Counted from the stretch's first letter, positions 24,272-33,985 are shown. The stretch: DNA of 64,000 nucleotides from Streptomyces abyssomicinicus (GCF_008974245.1 NZ_BBZI01000009.1:434370-498369); one strand, 5' to 3'. The notes: a model not told the origin generated them from the sequence alone. Numbers and translations are program-made.

Positions 24272-25783
24272 GTGGACCTCGCCCTGGCCCCCGAGACGCT
24301 CGCGCGCTGGCAGTTCGGCATCACGACCGTCTACCACTTCCTGTTCGTCCCGCTGACGATCTCGCTGGCCGCTCTCACGGCCGGGCTCCAGACGGCATGG
24401 GTGCGCTCCGGCAAGGAGAAGTACCTCAGAGCCACCAAGTTCTGGGGCAAGCTCTTCCTGATCAACATCGCGCTCGGCGTGGTCACCGGCCTGGTGCAGG
24501 AGTTCCAGTTCGGCATGAACTGGTCCGCCTACTCGCGCTTCGTGGGTGACGTCTTCGGGGCGCCGCTGGCCTTCGAGGCCCTGATCGCCTTCTTCTTCGA
24601 GTCCACCTTCATCGGCCTGTGGATCTTCGGCTGGGACAAGCTGCCGAAGAAGATCCACCTGGCCTGCATCTGGATGGTCTCCATCGGCACCATCCTCTCG
24701 GCCTACTTCATCCTGGCGGCCAACTCCTGGATGCAGCATCCGGTCGGCTACCGGATCAACGAGGAGAAGGGCCGCGCCGAACTCACCGACTTCTGGCTGG
24801 TGCTGACCCAGAACACCACGCTCGCCCAGGTGTTCCACAGCCTGGCCGCCGCCTTCCTCACCGGTGGCGCCTTCATGGTCGGGATCGCCGCCTACCACCT
24901 GGCCCGGGGCCGTCACATCGCGGAGATGCGCACCTCCCTGCGGCTGGGCCTGATGACCGTGGCGGTCGGCGGCCTGCTGACGGCGGTCAGCGGTGACGTG
25001 CTGGGCAAGGTGATGTTCGAGCAGCAGCCGATGAAGATGGCGGCGGCGGAGGCGCTCTGGGAGGGCGAGCGCGGGGCTCCGTTCTCGCTCTTCGCCTACG
25101 GCGACGTCGACAAGGGTCACAACACGGTGGCCATCGAGATCCCCGGGCTGCTCTCGTACCTCGCCGACTCGGACCTGGACCACTACGTGCCGGGCATCAA
25201 CGACATCAACGAGGAGATGCAGGAGACGTACGGCCCCGGTGACTACCGGCCCAACATCCCGGTCGCCTTCTGGAGCTTCCGCTGGATGATCGGCTTCGGC
25301 ATGGCCTCCCTCGGGGTGGGTGTGCTCGGCCTGTGGCTGACCCGCAAGAGGTTCCTGCTCCCCCAGCGCCTGCGGACCGGCGAGGACGAGGTGCCGCACC
25401 TGGTCCTGCTGCCGCGCGGCAAGGCCCTCGGCCCCCGGGCGACCCGGCTCTACTGGCGGGTGGCCACCTGGACCATGGCCTTCCCGCTGATCGCGAACGC
25501 ATGGGGCTGGATCTTCACCGAGATGGGCCGTCAGCCCTGGGTGGTGTTCGGCGTCTTCCAGACCCGTGACGCCGTCTCCCCCGGCGTCGGCCAGGGCGAG
25601 GTCCTCGCCTCGATGCTCCTCTTCACGGTGGTCTACGCGGTCCTCGCGGTCGTCGAGGTGAAGCTGCTCGTGAAGTACGTGAAAGCCGGCCCGCCCGAGC
25701 TCACCGAGGCGGACCTCAACCCGCCCACCAGGATCGGCGGCGACCCGCGCGACGCCGACAAGCCCATGGCCTTCTCGTACTAG
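24272..25783 (+). CDS. cydA: cytochrome bd ubiquinol/menaquinol oxidase subunit I
   Basis: A 503-residue membrane subunit of cytochrome bd oxidase, which oxidises quinol and reduces oxygen at low oxygen tension. The start RWQFGITTVYHFLFVPLTI carries the heme b595 ligand His. The quinol-side Q-loop is short and the strictly conserved GRQPW motif is present in FTEMGRQPWVVFG. Nine hydrophobic helices are visible. The GTG start has AAGGAG six bases upstream. It is first in the cydA-cydB-cydDC run and follows a Rex operator. Confidence 0.97.
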   Translation: MDLALAPETLARWQFGITTVYHFLFVPLTISLAALTAGLQTAWVRSGKEKYLRATKFWGKLFLINIALGVVTGLVQEFQFGMNWSAYSRFVGDVFGAPLAFEALIAFFFESTFIGLWIFGWDKLPKKIHLACIWMVSIGTILSAYFILAANSWMQHPVGYRINEEKGRAELTDFWLVLTQNTTLAQVFHSLAAAFLTGGAFMVGIAAYHLARGRHIAEMRTSLRLGLMTVAVGGLLTAVSGDVLGKVMFEQQPMKMAAAEALWEGERGAPFSLFAYGDVDKGHNTVAIEIPGLLSYLADSDLDHYVPGINDINEEMQETYGPGDYRPNIPVAFWSFRWMIGFGMASLGVGVLGLWLTRKRFLLPQRLRTGEDEVPHLVLLPRGKALGPRATRLYWRVATWTMAFPLIANAWGWIFTEMGRQPWVVFGVFQTRDAVSPGVGQGEVLASMLLFTVVYAVLAVVEVKLLVKYVKAGPPELTEADLNPPTRIGGDPRDADKPMAFSY

Positions 25784-25803
25784 CGGGCAGGGAGTCGCCT
25801 CGC

Positions 25804-26811
25804 ATGGAACTGCAACTGCACGACCTCTGGTTCGTCCTGATCGCCGTCCTGTGGACCGGCTACTTCTTCCTGGAGGGATTCGACTTCGGCATAGGCGTGC
25901 TCACCAGGCTGCTGGCCCGGGACCGGACCGAGAAGCGGGTGCTGATCAACACCATCGGCCCCGTCTGGGACGGTAACGAGGTCTGGCTGGTGACCGCCGC
26001 CGGCGCCACCTTCGCCGCGTTCCCCGAGTGGTACGCCACCCTGTTCTCCGGCTTCTACCTGCCGCTGCTGGTGATCCTGCTCTGCCTGATCCTGCGCGGA
26101 GTGGCCTTCGAGTACCGGGTGAAGCGGTCCGGCGAGAGGTGGCAGCGGAACTGGGAGTCGGCCATCTTCTGGACCTCGCTGCTCCTCGCGGCCCTCTGGG
26201 GTGTGGTCTTCGCCAACATCGTCCGGGGACTGCGGATCGACCGGGACCTGGAGTACGTCGGCACCCTGGGAGACCTGTTCAACCCCTACGCCCTGCTGGG
26301 TGGTGCGGTGACGCTGACCCTTTTCACCTTCCACGGTGCGGTCTTCGCGGCGCTGAAGACCGAGGGGGAGATCCGGGACCGGGCACGCGGGCTCGCCGTG
26401 CGGCTCGGCGTGGTCACCGCCCTGCCGCTGGTCGGCTTCCTGGTCTGGACGCTGCTCTCGCGGGGCGACCTGCCGAGCCTGGTCGCGGCGGTGATCACTC
26501 TCGCCGCGCTGGCCGGCGCGATGCTGGCCGGACGGGCCGGCCGCGAAGGATGGTCGTTCGTCTGCTCCGGCCTGAGCGTGGTGGCGCTGGTGGCGGTGTT
26601 CTTCCTGTCGCTCTTCCCGGAGGTCATGCCCTCCACGCTGGACGAGAACTGGAGCCTCACGGTCACCAACGCCTCCTCCAGCCCCTACACCCTGAAGATC
26701 ATGACCTGGTGCGCCCTCGCGGCCACGCCGGTGGTGCTGCTGTACCAGTCGTGGACCTACTGGGTGTTCCGCAAGCGGATCGGCACGCGGCACATCGCCG
26801 CGAGCCACTGA
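25804..26811 (+). CDS. cydB: cytochrome bd oxidase subunit II
   Basis: A 335-residue integral membrane partner of CydA with the family start WTGYFFLEGFDFGIGVLTRLL, about eight helices, and a conserved RNEVWLVTAAGATFAAFP-like region (here starting GNEVW). It lacks heme ligands of its own and stabilises the complex. It begins 20 bp after cydA with GGGAG before its ATG, so the two are surely cotranscribed. Confidence 0.96.
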   Translation: MELQLHDLWFVLIAVLWTGYFFLEGFDFGIGVLTRLLARDRTEKRVLINTIGPVWDGNEVWLVTAAGATFAAFPEWYATLFSGFYLPLLVILLCLILRGVAFEYRVKRSGERWQRNWESAIFWTSLLLAALWGVVFANIVRGLRIDRDLEYVGTLGDLFNPYALLGGAVTLTLFTFHGAVFAALKTEGEIRDRARGLAVRLGVVTALPLVGFLVWTLLSRGDLPSLVAAVITLAALAGAMLAGRAGREGWSFVCSGLSVVALVAVFFLSLFPEVMPSTLDENWSLTVTNASSSPYTLKIMTWCALAATPVVLLYQSWTYWVFRKRIGTRHIAASH

Positions 26812-26819
26812 CGGACGAG

Positions 26820-26833
26820 GTTTCACGTGAAAC
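26820..26833. other. parS site (perfect) overlapping the cydDC start
   Basis: GTTTCACGTGAAAC spans the GTG start codon (26827-26829) of cydDC, directly between the cydB stop and the cydDC reading frame. Confidence 0.93.
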
Positions 26834-29800
26834 CGGTGGATCCCCGACTGGTGCGGTACGCGCGCGCCACCCGTGTCTTCCTGGCCGCGGTGGTGGCCCT
26901 GGGCCTGGTGGGTGCGGGCCTGGTCGTCGTCCAGGCGACGCTGATCGCGGAGGTGGTGGTCGGTGCCTTCCAGAAGGGGCTGTCCACCGGCGAGCTGGTC
27001 ACCCCACTGCTGTGGCTGACCGCCGTCGCCTGCGGGCGAGGAGTGGTCGCCTGGCTGACCGGGCTCGCGGCGCACCGCGCGAGCGCGGCGGTCAAGTCCG
27101 AACTCCGAGGGCGGCTGCTGGCACGGACAGCCGCCCTCGGTCCCTCCTGGCTGGACGGGCAGCGCACCGGATCGCTGGTGAACCTGGCGACCCGGGGGGT
27201 GGACGCCCTCGACGACTACTTCGCCCGGTACCTGCCCCAGTTGGGCCTGGCCGTGGTGGTGCCGGTGGCGGTGCTGGCCCGGATCGTCACCGGTGACTGG
27301 GTCTCCGCAGCGATCATCGTGGGCACCCTGCCACTGATCCCCCTCTTCATGGCGCTGATCGGCTGGGCCACCCAGGCCCACACCGACCGGCAGTGGCGGC
27401 TGCTGTCGCGGCTTTCCGGTCACTTCCTCGACGTGGTCGCCGGACTGCCCACGCTGAAGGTGTTCGGGCGGGCCAAGGCCCAGGCGGAGTCGATCCGCCG
27501 GATCACCGACGCATACCGGCGGGCCACCCTGCGCACGCTGCGTATCGCCTTCCTCTCGTCGTTCGCGCTGGAGCTGCTCTCCACGTTGTCGGTGGCGCTG
27601 GTCGCGGTGACCGTCGGCATGCGGCTGGTCCACGGGGAGATGGACCTCTACACCGGCCTGGTGGTGCTGATTCTGGCGCCGGAGGCCTATCTGCCGTTGC
27701 GGCAGGTGGGGACGCAGTACCACGCGGCGGCCGAAGGGCTGGCGGCCGCGGAGGAGGTCTTCGCGGTGCTGGAGACCCCGCTGCCGGAGGCGGGCACCCG
27801 GCCGGTGCCGGCGGACACGACGATCACGGTCGAGGACCTCGCCGTGCGGTATCCGGGGCGTACGGAGGACGCGGTCGCCGCTGTCTCCTTCACGGTGGAG
27901 CCCGGTGCGGTGGTGGCGCTGACGGGTCCCAGCGGCGCGGGCAAGTCCACGCTGCTGCGGGTGCTGCTCGGGTTCGCGCGGCCGTCCCGGGGGCGGGTGC
28001 GGGTGGGCGGTGTGGACCTCACGGAGATCGATCCGCAGGCGTGGCGGTCACGGATCGCGTGGGTGCCGCAGCGGCCCCACCTGTACGCGGGGAGCGTGGC
28101 GGAGAACGTGCGGCTGGCCCGCCCGGAGGCCGACGACGCCGAGGTGCGGCGGGCGCTGGCCGACGCGGGGGCGTTGGATTTCGTGGACGCCCTCCCGGAG
28201 GGGGCCGCCACGATCCTGGGGGAGGACGGCGTCGGGCTGTCGGCCGGGCAGCGGCAGCGGATCGCGCTGGCCCGCGCGTTTCTGGCCGACCGTCCGGTGC
28301 TGTTGCTCGACGAGCCCACGGCGGCGTTGGACGGTGCGACGGAGGCGGAGGTCACGGAGGCGGTGCGGCGGCTGTCGGCCGGGCGCACGGTGATCCTGGT
28401 GGTCCACCGCCCCGCATTGCTGTCGGTGGCCGACCGTGTGGTCCGGCTGGGCCTGGCCGATGCGTCCGGCGGGCTGGGTGCGGAAGGCGGCCCCGACCGG
28501 CTTGGTCCCGCAGGTACCTCCGACCGGTTGGGACGGGGTGGTGCCCCCGACCGGTTGGGCCGGGGCGGTACCTCCGGCCGGTTGGGCCGGGGCGGTGCCT
28601 CCGGCCACGTCGCCCATGGAGAAGGCGCCCCGGGCACCGTGGCGGCTGCCGCCCTCGGCGTCGTCGGGAGCGGACGGGAGGGCCTGCTCGGCTCCGACGA
28701 CACCGACCCGGCAACCCCCGGTCAGGCCACGGGGCCGATGGTCCGGGGGACGACCGTGGACGGGCAGGGCGTCCCGGCCCGGGCGGACGCGCAGGAGGCC
28801 GACACCATGCCGGGTGGCACGCTCGGCGTGCTGCGGCGGGTGCGGGCGTTGTCCGGGGCGCGGCGAGGGCGGCTGGTCTTCGCACTGGTGCTGGGAAGTC
28901 TCGCGCTGGGCAGCGCGGTGGGGCTGATGGCCACCTCCGGGTGGCTGATCTCCCGTGCCTCCGAGATGCCTCCGGTGCTGTACCTGATGATCGCGGTGAC
29001 CGCGACCCGCGCCTTCGGCATGGGCCGCGCCGTCTTCCGGTACGCCGAGCGCCTGGTCTCGCACGACGCCGTGCTGCGCATGCTCGCCGATACCCGGGTC
29101 GCCGTCTTCGCGCGGCTGGAGCGCCTGGCGCCCGCCGGGCTGCGCACCGCACGCCGCGGTGACCTGTTGTCCCGTCTCGTCTCCGACGTGGACGCGCTGC
29201 AGGACTACTGGCTGCGCTGGCTGCTGCCCGTGGGAGCGGCGGCGGTCGTCTCCGCCGGCTCCGTGGCGTTCACCGCCTGGCTGCTCCCCGAGGCGGGCGC
29301 CGTCCTGGCCGTGGGGCTGCTGGCGGCCGGCGTGGGGGTGCCCGTGCTGACGGCGGCGGTGGCGCGGCGGGCCGAGGCCCGGCTGGCCCCGGCCCGCGGT
29401 GTCCTGGCCACCCGGGTCGCCGACCTGCTCACCGGGACGGCCGAGTCCACGGTCGCCGGCGCGCTGCCCGCCCGGCTCGCCGATGCCCGCGCCGCGGACT
29501 CCGTCCTCACGCGGATCGCCGCCCGCACCTCCTCCGCGAGCGCACTGGGCGACGGACTGACCGCGCTGATCGGTGGCCTCACGGCGACGGCCATGGCGCT
29601 GGCCGCCGTCCCCGCGGTGGCCGCCGGGAGGCTGGACGGGCTGCTCACCGCGGTGGTCGTGCTGACACCGCTCGCCGCCTTCGAGGCCGTGCTCGGCCTG
29701 CCCCTCGCCGCCCAGCACCGGCAGCGGGTGCGGCGTGGCGCCGGGCGGGTCTTCGACGTGCTGGACGCGCCGGACCCCGTGCGCGAGCCGGAGTCCCCTC

Positions 29801-30588
29801 GTCCGGTACCCGCCTCGCCCTTCCCCCTGGAAGTCCGTGGGCTGGTGGCCCGTCATCCCGGCGGGGCGAGCGCCGCGTTGCGCGGTGTGGACCTGAGGCT
29901 GGAGCCGGGCCGCCGGGTGGCCGTCGTGGGGCCCTCCGGTGCGGGCAAGACCACCCTGGCGCAGGTGCTGCTGCGGTTCGTGGAACCGGAGGCCGGGGTC
30001 TGCGCCCTGGGAGGGGTCGACATCCGCGCGATGGACGGCGACGAGGTACGCCGGGTGGTGGGGCTCTGCGCCCAGGACGCCCACCTCTTCGACAGCAGCA
30101 TCCGGGAGAACCTGTTGATCGCCCGCAGGGACGCCACCGAGGCGGAGCTCCGCACGGTCCTGCGGCGGGTGCGGTTGCTGGAGTGGGCAGACGCCCTCCC
30201 CGACGGCCTGGACACCCTGATCGGCGAGCATGGTGCCCGGCTGTCCGGGGGCCAGCACCGGCGGCTGACCCTGGCCCGCGTCCTGCTCGCGGACTTCCCC
30301 GTGCTGGTGCTGGACGAGCCCACCGAGCATCTGGACCTGCCGACCGCCGACGCGCTCACCGCGGACCTGCTCGCCGCCACCGAGGGGCACACCACCGTGC
30401 TGATCACCCACCGTACGGCGGGACTGGAGGCGGTGGACGAGGTGATGGTCCTGGACGGCGGCCGGGTGGTGCAGCGCGGCGGGTACGCGGAACTGGTCCG
30501 GGTCGACGGCCCGTTCCGCGCGATGGTCGCCCGCGAGGAGACGGCGGAGTCCCTCGCCGGCCGTCCCGCCTCGGCGGGGGCCGCGTGA
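26827..30588 (+). CDS. cydDC: fused CydD-CydC ABC exporter
   Basis: A 1253-residue fusion of the CydD and CydC half-transporters, which export cysteine/glutathione and bind heme and are required for cytochrome bd assembly. Each half has six membrane helices and an ABC ATPase: Walker A lysines at K373 and K1041, signature motifs LSAGQRQRIALARA and LSGGQHRRLTLARV, and Walker B LLLDEPTAAL and LVLDEPTEHL. The linker (about residues 540-670) contains a 9-residue repeat based on DRLGRGG. Separate cydC and cydD genes are usual outside actinobacteria; the fusion is normal for streptomycetes. The GTG start follows GAGG and lies inside a parS site. Confidence 0.95.
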   Translation: MKPVDPRLVRYARATRVFLAAVVALGLVGAGLVVVQATLIAEVVVGAFQKGLSTGELVTPLLWLTAVACGRGVVAWLTGLAAHRASAAVKSELRGRLLARTAALGPSWLDGQRTGSLVNLATRGVDALDDYFARYLPQLGLAVVVPVAVLARIVTGDWVSAAIIVGTLPLIPLFMALIGWATQAHTDRQWRLLSRLSGHFLDVVAGLPTLKVFGRAKAQAESIRRITDAYRRATLRTLRIAFLSSFALELLSTLSVALVAVTVGMRLVHGEMDLYTGLVVLILAPEAYLPLRQVGTQYHAAAEGLAAAEEVFAVLETPLPEAGTRPVPADTTITVEDLAVRYPGRTEDAVAAVSFTVEPGAVVALTGPSGAGKSTLLRVLLGFARPSRGRVRVGGVDLTEIDPQAWRSRIAWVPQRPHLYAGSVAENVRLARPEADDAEVRRALADAGALDFVDALPEGAATILGEDGVGLSAGQRQRIALARAFLADRPVLLLDEPTAALDGATEAEVTEAVRRLSAGRTVILVVHRPALLSVADRVVRLGLADASGGLGAEGGPDRLGPAGTSDRLGRGGAPDRLGRGGTSGRLGRGGASGHVAHGEGAPGTVAAAALGVVGSGREGLLGSDDTDPATPGQATGPMVRGTTVDGQGVPARADAQEADTMPGGTLGVLRRVRALSGARRGRLVFALVLGSLALGSAVGLMATSGWLISRASEMPPVLYLMIAVTATRAFGMGRAVFRYAERLVSHDAVLRMLADTRVAVFARLERLAPAGLRTARRGDLLSRLVSDVDALQDYWLRWLLPVGAAAVVSAGSVAFTAWLLPEAGAVLAVGLLAAGVGVPVLTAAVARRAEARLAPARGVLATRVADLLTGTAESTVAGALPARLADARAADSVLTRIAARTSSASALGDGLTALIGGLTATAMALAAVPAVAAGRLDGLLTAVVVLTPLAAFEAVLGLPLAAQHRQRVRRGAGRVFDVLDAPDPVREPESPRPVPASPFPLEVRGLVARHPGGASAALRGVDLRLEPGRRVAVVGPSGAGKTTLAQVLLRFVEPEAGVCALGGVDIRAMDGDEVRRVVGLCAQDAHLFDSSIRENLLIARRDATEAELRTVLRRVRLLEWADALPDGLDTLIGEHGARLSGGQHRRLTLARVLLADFPVLVLDEPTEHLDLPTADALTADLLAATEGHTTVLITHRTAGLEAVDEVMVLDGGRVVQRGGYAELVRVDGPFRAMVAREETAESLAGRPASAGAA
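28492..28599 (+). repeat. 27-bp in-frame tandem repeat in the CydDC linker
   Basis: Four 27-bp units (28492, 28519, 28546, 28573) each encode nine residues of the form P/S-D/G-R-L-G-x-x-G-T/A. The period keeps the reading frame. It lies in the linker between the CydD and CydC halves. Confidence 0.88.
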
Positions 30589-30908
30589 GGGGGGTGGCGG
30601 CGGGCGGGCCGCGCGCGACCACGTTGCCGGGCTCGTGCCGGGCTCGTGCATGGCTCCGGCCCGGCTCGTGCCCTGCTGCCCTGCTGCCCTGGGTGCGCCT
30701 GGTGCCGTGACTGGCACGCCCGGGCGGGACCGGGTGGCGTGAAGGGTACGTGGCCGCGCGTCGAGGCCAGGGGGTTGAACCGGCGCACCCCCAGGGCGGC
30801 GGTGCCGGAGGAGGGCGCCGTCCCGCGCTCACCCGGCTGCCGCAGGGGTTCCCCCGGCCGTACGCCCTCGACGGGCCGTGCGCCGGTGACGGCACGACGA
30901 TCACTGAC
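30589..30908. other. 320-bp gap without a gene
   Basis: Downstream of cydDC the sequence is made of short imperfect repeats (GGCTCGTGC at 30626-30672 and TGCCC at 30670-30690). No terminator with a clean stem was found. The right end should carry the promoter of the M23 peptidase gene. Confidence 0.5.
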
Positions 30909-31973
30909 ATGCCCTCACCTCGCCGCTCCCTGCCCCTCTTTCCCGTCCTGCTGTGCACCCTGGTCGCGCTGGCCGTGCGTCCCGCGGCCGCCGAGGGGGA
31001 GCAGGCGCTTGCCGCGCCACCCGACGACGGCGGCCTCAGTACCCGGGTGGCGCACCTCTACCAGGAGGCTGCCCGGGCCACCTCGCAGTACGAGGCCGGT
31101 ACCCGCCGGCTGGAGAAGGAGCGGGTACGGGCCGGCGCGCTGGACCGCCTGCTGGCCGTGAACCGGCGGGAGGCCGAGGTGCTGCGTGCCGACCTCGGCC
31201 GGTACGCCAGGGCGCAGTACCGGGCGGGCGGGGGCCTTCCGGTCTCGGCCCAGTTGCTGCTGGCGGACGATCCCGAGGCGCTGATGAACAGTCACCGCGC
31301 CGTGTGGCGGGCGGACCTGGCAGTGAACAACGTCATCGAGAGGAGCCGCCGGGTGGAACGGCGGCTCTCCACGGAGCGGCGGGAGGCCGCGGAGCGGCGG
31401 CAGCGGCTGGAGAAACGGTCCACCGAGCTGGCCGGGATGCGCCGGGAGATCCAGAGCACGCTGGAGGAGGCCCAGGGACTGCTGCAGAGCCGGGCGGACG
31501 CCTCGGTCGCTGCCGGGTCCTGCCGGGGAGCGGTGCCGCTGGAACAGCCCGGTCGGCCGGCCGCGGGACCGTGGGTGGCGCCGGTGGAGAGCTACACGCT
31601 GTCGGCCGGGTTCGGGCAGGGCGGCGCCCGGTGGGCCAGCCGGCACACCGGGCAGGACTTCGCGGTACCGATCGGCACCCCGGTACGCGCGGTGGGTGAG
31701 GGCCGGGTGGTGAAGGTGTCCTGCGGAGGCCCGTTCGGCATCGAGGTGGTGCTCGAGCACCCTGGCGGCCACTTCACCCAGTACGCCCACCTGGCCGCGG
31801 TCGGCGTGGACCAGGGGCAGCGGGTGGCGGCGGGGCAGTGGATCGCTCAGTCGGGGACCAGCGGCAACTCCACGGGACCTCACCTGCACTTCGAGGTGCG
31901 GGTCGGCCCCGGGACGGGCTCGGCGCTCGACCCCGTTCCCTGGCTGTCGGCACGCGGTGTCCCGCTGGGCTGA
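30909..31973 (+). CDS. secreted M23 family metallopeptidase
   Basis: A 354-residue exported protein: an N-terminal signal peptide (basic SPRRS, then LPLFPVLLCTLVALAV), a long coiled-coil region (about residues 45-200, Glu/Arg rich), and a C-terminal LytM/M23 peptidase domain. Zinc ligands are visible in RHTGQDFAVP (H..D) and HLHFEV (second His pair). M23 enzymes cut peptide crosslinks in peptidoglycan, and this coiled-coil layout resembles EnvC/NlpD-like or RipC-type regulators of cell wall hydrolysis. The ATG at 30909 starts the signal peptide. Confidence 0.88.
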   Translation: MPSPRRSLPLFPVLLCTLVALAVRPAAAEGEQALAAPPDDGGLSTRVAHLYQEAARATSQYEAGTRRLEKERVRAGALDRLLAVNRREAEVLRADLGRYARAQYRAGGGLPVSAQLLLADDPEALMNSHRAVWRADLAVNNVIERSRRVERRLSTERREAAERRQRLEKRSTELAGMRREIQSTLEEAQGLLQSRADASVAAGSCRGAVPLEQPGRPAAGPWVAPVESYTLSAGFGQGGARWASRHTGQDFAVPIGTPVRAVGEGRVVKVSCGGPFGIEVVLEHPGGHFTQYAHLAAVGVDQGQRVAAGQWIAQSGTSGNSTGPHLHFEVRVGPGTGSALDPVPWLSARGVPLG

Positions 31974-32000
31974 CCCGTCGGCCGCAGCCGCGCCGCGGAG

Positions 32001-32873
32001 CTACGGCAGCTCGGCCAGGATCTTCTCGATGACGACCGCCACCCCGTCCTCGTTGTTGGCCGCCGTCCGGCGGCCCGCCGCACGCAGGGCGTCGGGGTGG
32101 GCGTTGCCCATGGCGTACGCCTGGCCGGCCCAGGTGAGCATCTCGATGTCGTTCGGCATGTCCCCGAAGGCCACGACCTCCTCGGGCGAGATGCCGCGCA
32201 CGGCGCAGCACATGGCGAGGGTGCTGGCCTTGGAGACGCCGGGACCGCTGATCTCCACCAGGGCGGTGGGGCTGGACCGGGTGACCGTGACCCGGTCGCC
32301 GACCACGGTGCGGGCCAGGGACAGGAAGGCGTCCGGCTCCAGCGCGGGGTGGAAGGCGAGCAGCTTGAGCACCGGCAACCGGGCGGCGGCCCCACCGGGG
32401 GCCAGCAGCTCGTCGGCGTCCCCGTAGGAGTCGGGCCGCTCCACGTGGATGCTCGGGTAGGCGTGCTCCTGGTGGAAGGCGTAGGTCTGCTCGATGGCGA
32501 AGACGGTGCCGGGGGCCCCCTCGCGCAGCAGCCGCACGGTCTCCCGGGCATTGGCGTGACCGACCTCGCGGACCATGGTGAAACGGTGGTGGCCCGGGCC
32601 TTCGTGGAGGTCGACCACGGCGGCGCCGTTGCCGCAGATGGCCAGCCCGTGCCCGTGCAGGTGATCGCTGACGACCTCCATCCAGCGGGCCGGCCGGCCG
32701 GTGACGAAGAAGACCTCGATCCCGGCGGCCTCGGCGGCGGCCAGCGCGGCGACGGTGCGGGGCGAGACGGACTTGTCGTCCCGCAGCAGAGTGCCGTCCA
32801 GGTCGGTGGCGATCAGCCGGGGCGGAACTGCAGCGTGGGCCCGGGTCGCGGGCGCTTCGAGAGCTGAGGTCAC
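32001..32873 (-). CDS. HAD superfamily Cof-type phosphatase
   Basis: A 290-residue Cof/YbiV-type HAD phosphatase. Motif I IATDLDGTLL holds the nucleophile and acid Asp, motif II is FFVTGRP, and motif IV is VVAFGDMPNDIEML. The C2B cap lies between. Members dephosphorylate sugar phosphates or cofactor intermediates. A second gene of this type lies at 40900. The start is uncertain: GTG 32873 keeps the typical short leader, while ATG 32891 is also in frame; neither has a strong ribosome binding site. Confidence 0.85.
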   Translation of the reverse strand: MTSALEAPATRAHAAVPPRLIATDLDGTLLRDDKSVSPRTVAALAAAEAAGIEVFFVTGRPARWMEVVSDHLHGHGLAICGNGAAVVDLHEGPGHHRFTMVREVGHANARETVRLLREGAPGTVFAIEQTYAFHQEHAYPSIHVERPDSYGDADELLAPGGAAARLPVLKLLAFHPALEPDAFLSLARTVVGDRVTVTRSSPTALVEISGPGVSKASTLAMCCAVRGISPEEVVAFGDMPNDIEMLTWAGQAYAMGNAHPDALRAAGRRTAANNEDGVAVVIEKILAELP

Positions 32874-33010
32874 CCCGCCATTCTCGCGCATATGCCAGCA
32901 CGTGCGTGCGGATGCCCGCACATCTGAGTGAGAATCGACCACTGAATGCTCGATTCCCCCGGATATGCCGGGTTGGCCGGGGGCGCCTGCGGTCAGCCCC
33001 CGGCCAGGCG

Positions 33011-33913
33011 TCAGCTCAATTGCGCCGGTGCTTCGGTGGCGATGCGCTCGAAGACCTTCTCGTCCACGTCGAAGTCCGAGTCGGGGATCGGCATGTGGAT
33101 CACCAGCTCGGAGAAGCCCAGCTCCGCGTGCCGGCCGGCGAAGTCCACGAAGGCGTCCACGGACTCGAGTGGGACGTTGCGGTCAGGGGTGAAGCCCGTG
33201 AGCAGAACCTTGCCGAGTTCCTGCGCGTCCCGGCCGATCGCCGCGCAGGCGTCCGCCAGGCGCTCGGTCTGGCGGCGGATGGCGGCCACGGACTCCTCCG
33301 GCGTGCCGGTCTCGAAGATCGTCGGGTCGCCGGTGGTCACCCAGGACTGTCCGTGGCGGGCGACCAGCTGCATCCCCCGGGGGCCGGTGGCCGCCACCGC
33401 GAAGGGCAGCCGGGGTCGCTGGACGCAGCCCGGGATGTTGCGGGCCTCGTGTGCCGAGTAGTGGTCGCCGGTGAAGGAGACCGAGCCCTGGGTGAGGAGC
33501 CGGTCCAGCAGCGGAACGAACTCGGCGAACCGGTCGGCCCGCTCACGTGGTGTCCAGGGCTCCTGGCCCAGGGCGGTCGCGTCGAAACCGGTGCCTCCGG
33601 CGCCGATGCCCAGGGTGATGCGGCCTTCGGAGATGTCGTCCAGGGAGATCAGCTCCTTGGCGAGAGTCACCGGGTGGCGGAAGTTCGGGGAGGTGACCAG
33701 GGTGCCCAGCCGGAGGCGGGAGGTCACGGCGGCGGCAGCGGTCAGGGTGGGCACGGCGCCGAACCACGGGCCGTCCCGGAAGCTGCGCCAGGACAGGTGG
33801 TCATAGGTGTAGGCGGTGTGGAAGCCAAGCCCCTCGGCCCGCTCCCAGGCGGCTCGCCCACCCTCGTGCCAGCGACGGTAGGGCAGAATCACGGTGCTCA
33901 GACGCAAGCTCAT
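33011..33913 (-). CDS. LLM-class (F420-dependent) oxidoreductase
   Basis: A 300-residue luciferase-like monooxygenase-fold protein. The N-terminus LRLSTVILPYRRWHEGGRAAWERAEGLGFHTAYTYDHL and the LGTLVTSPNFRHPVTLAKE strand-loop are typical of the F420-dependent subgroup abundant in actinobacteria. Such enzymes use F420 or FMN to reduce or oxidise diverse substrates; the substrate is unknown. A parS site lies 22 bp upstream of its start. Confidence 0.87.
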   Translation of the reverse strand: MSLRLSTVILPYRRWHEGGRAAWERAEGLGFHTAYTYDHLSWRSFRDGPWFGAVPTLTAAAAVTSRLRLGTLVTSPNFRHPVTLAKELISLDDISEGRITLGIGAGGTGFDATALGQEPWTPRERADRFAEFVPLLDRLLTQGSVSFTGDHYSAHEARNIPGCVQRPRLPFAVAATGPRGMQLVARHGQSWVTTGDPTIFETGTPEESVAAIRRQTERLADACAAIGRDAQELGKVLLTGFTPDRNVPLESVDAFVDFAGRHAELGFSELVIHMPIPDSDFDVDEKVFERIATEAPAQLS

Positions 33914-33935
33914 GAAGCGAGCCTAAGGCCGGGAC

Positions 33936-33949
33936 GTTTCACGTGAAAC
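33936..33949. other. parS site (perfect)
   Basis: GTTTCACGTGAAAC lies between the start of the F420-type oxidoreductase gene and the stop of kptA. Confidence 0.93.
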
Positions 33950-33985
33950 ATGCCACCTCCGCTCAACCCCGCCCCTCGCTCCCTC

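Noticed and set aside
25780..27723. Long minus-strand frame over cydB and the start of cydDC
   Set aside because: Shadow frame rich in His, Gln and Arg. The plus-strand genes have full families, motifs and ribosome binding sites.
28048..30717. 889-codon minus-strand frame over cydDC
   Set aside because: Same reason: opposite-strand shadow of a well supported ABC exporter fusion.
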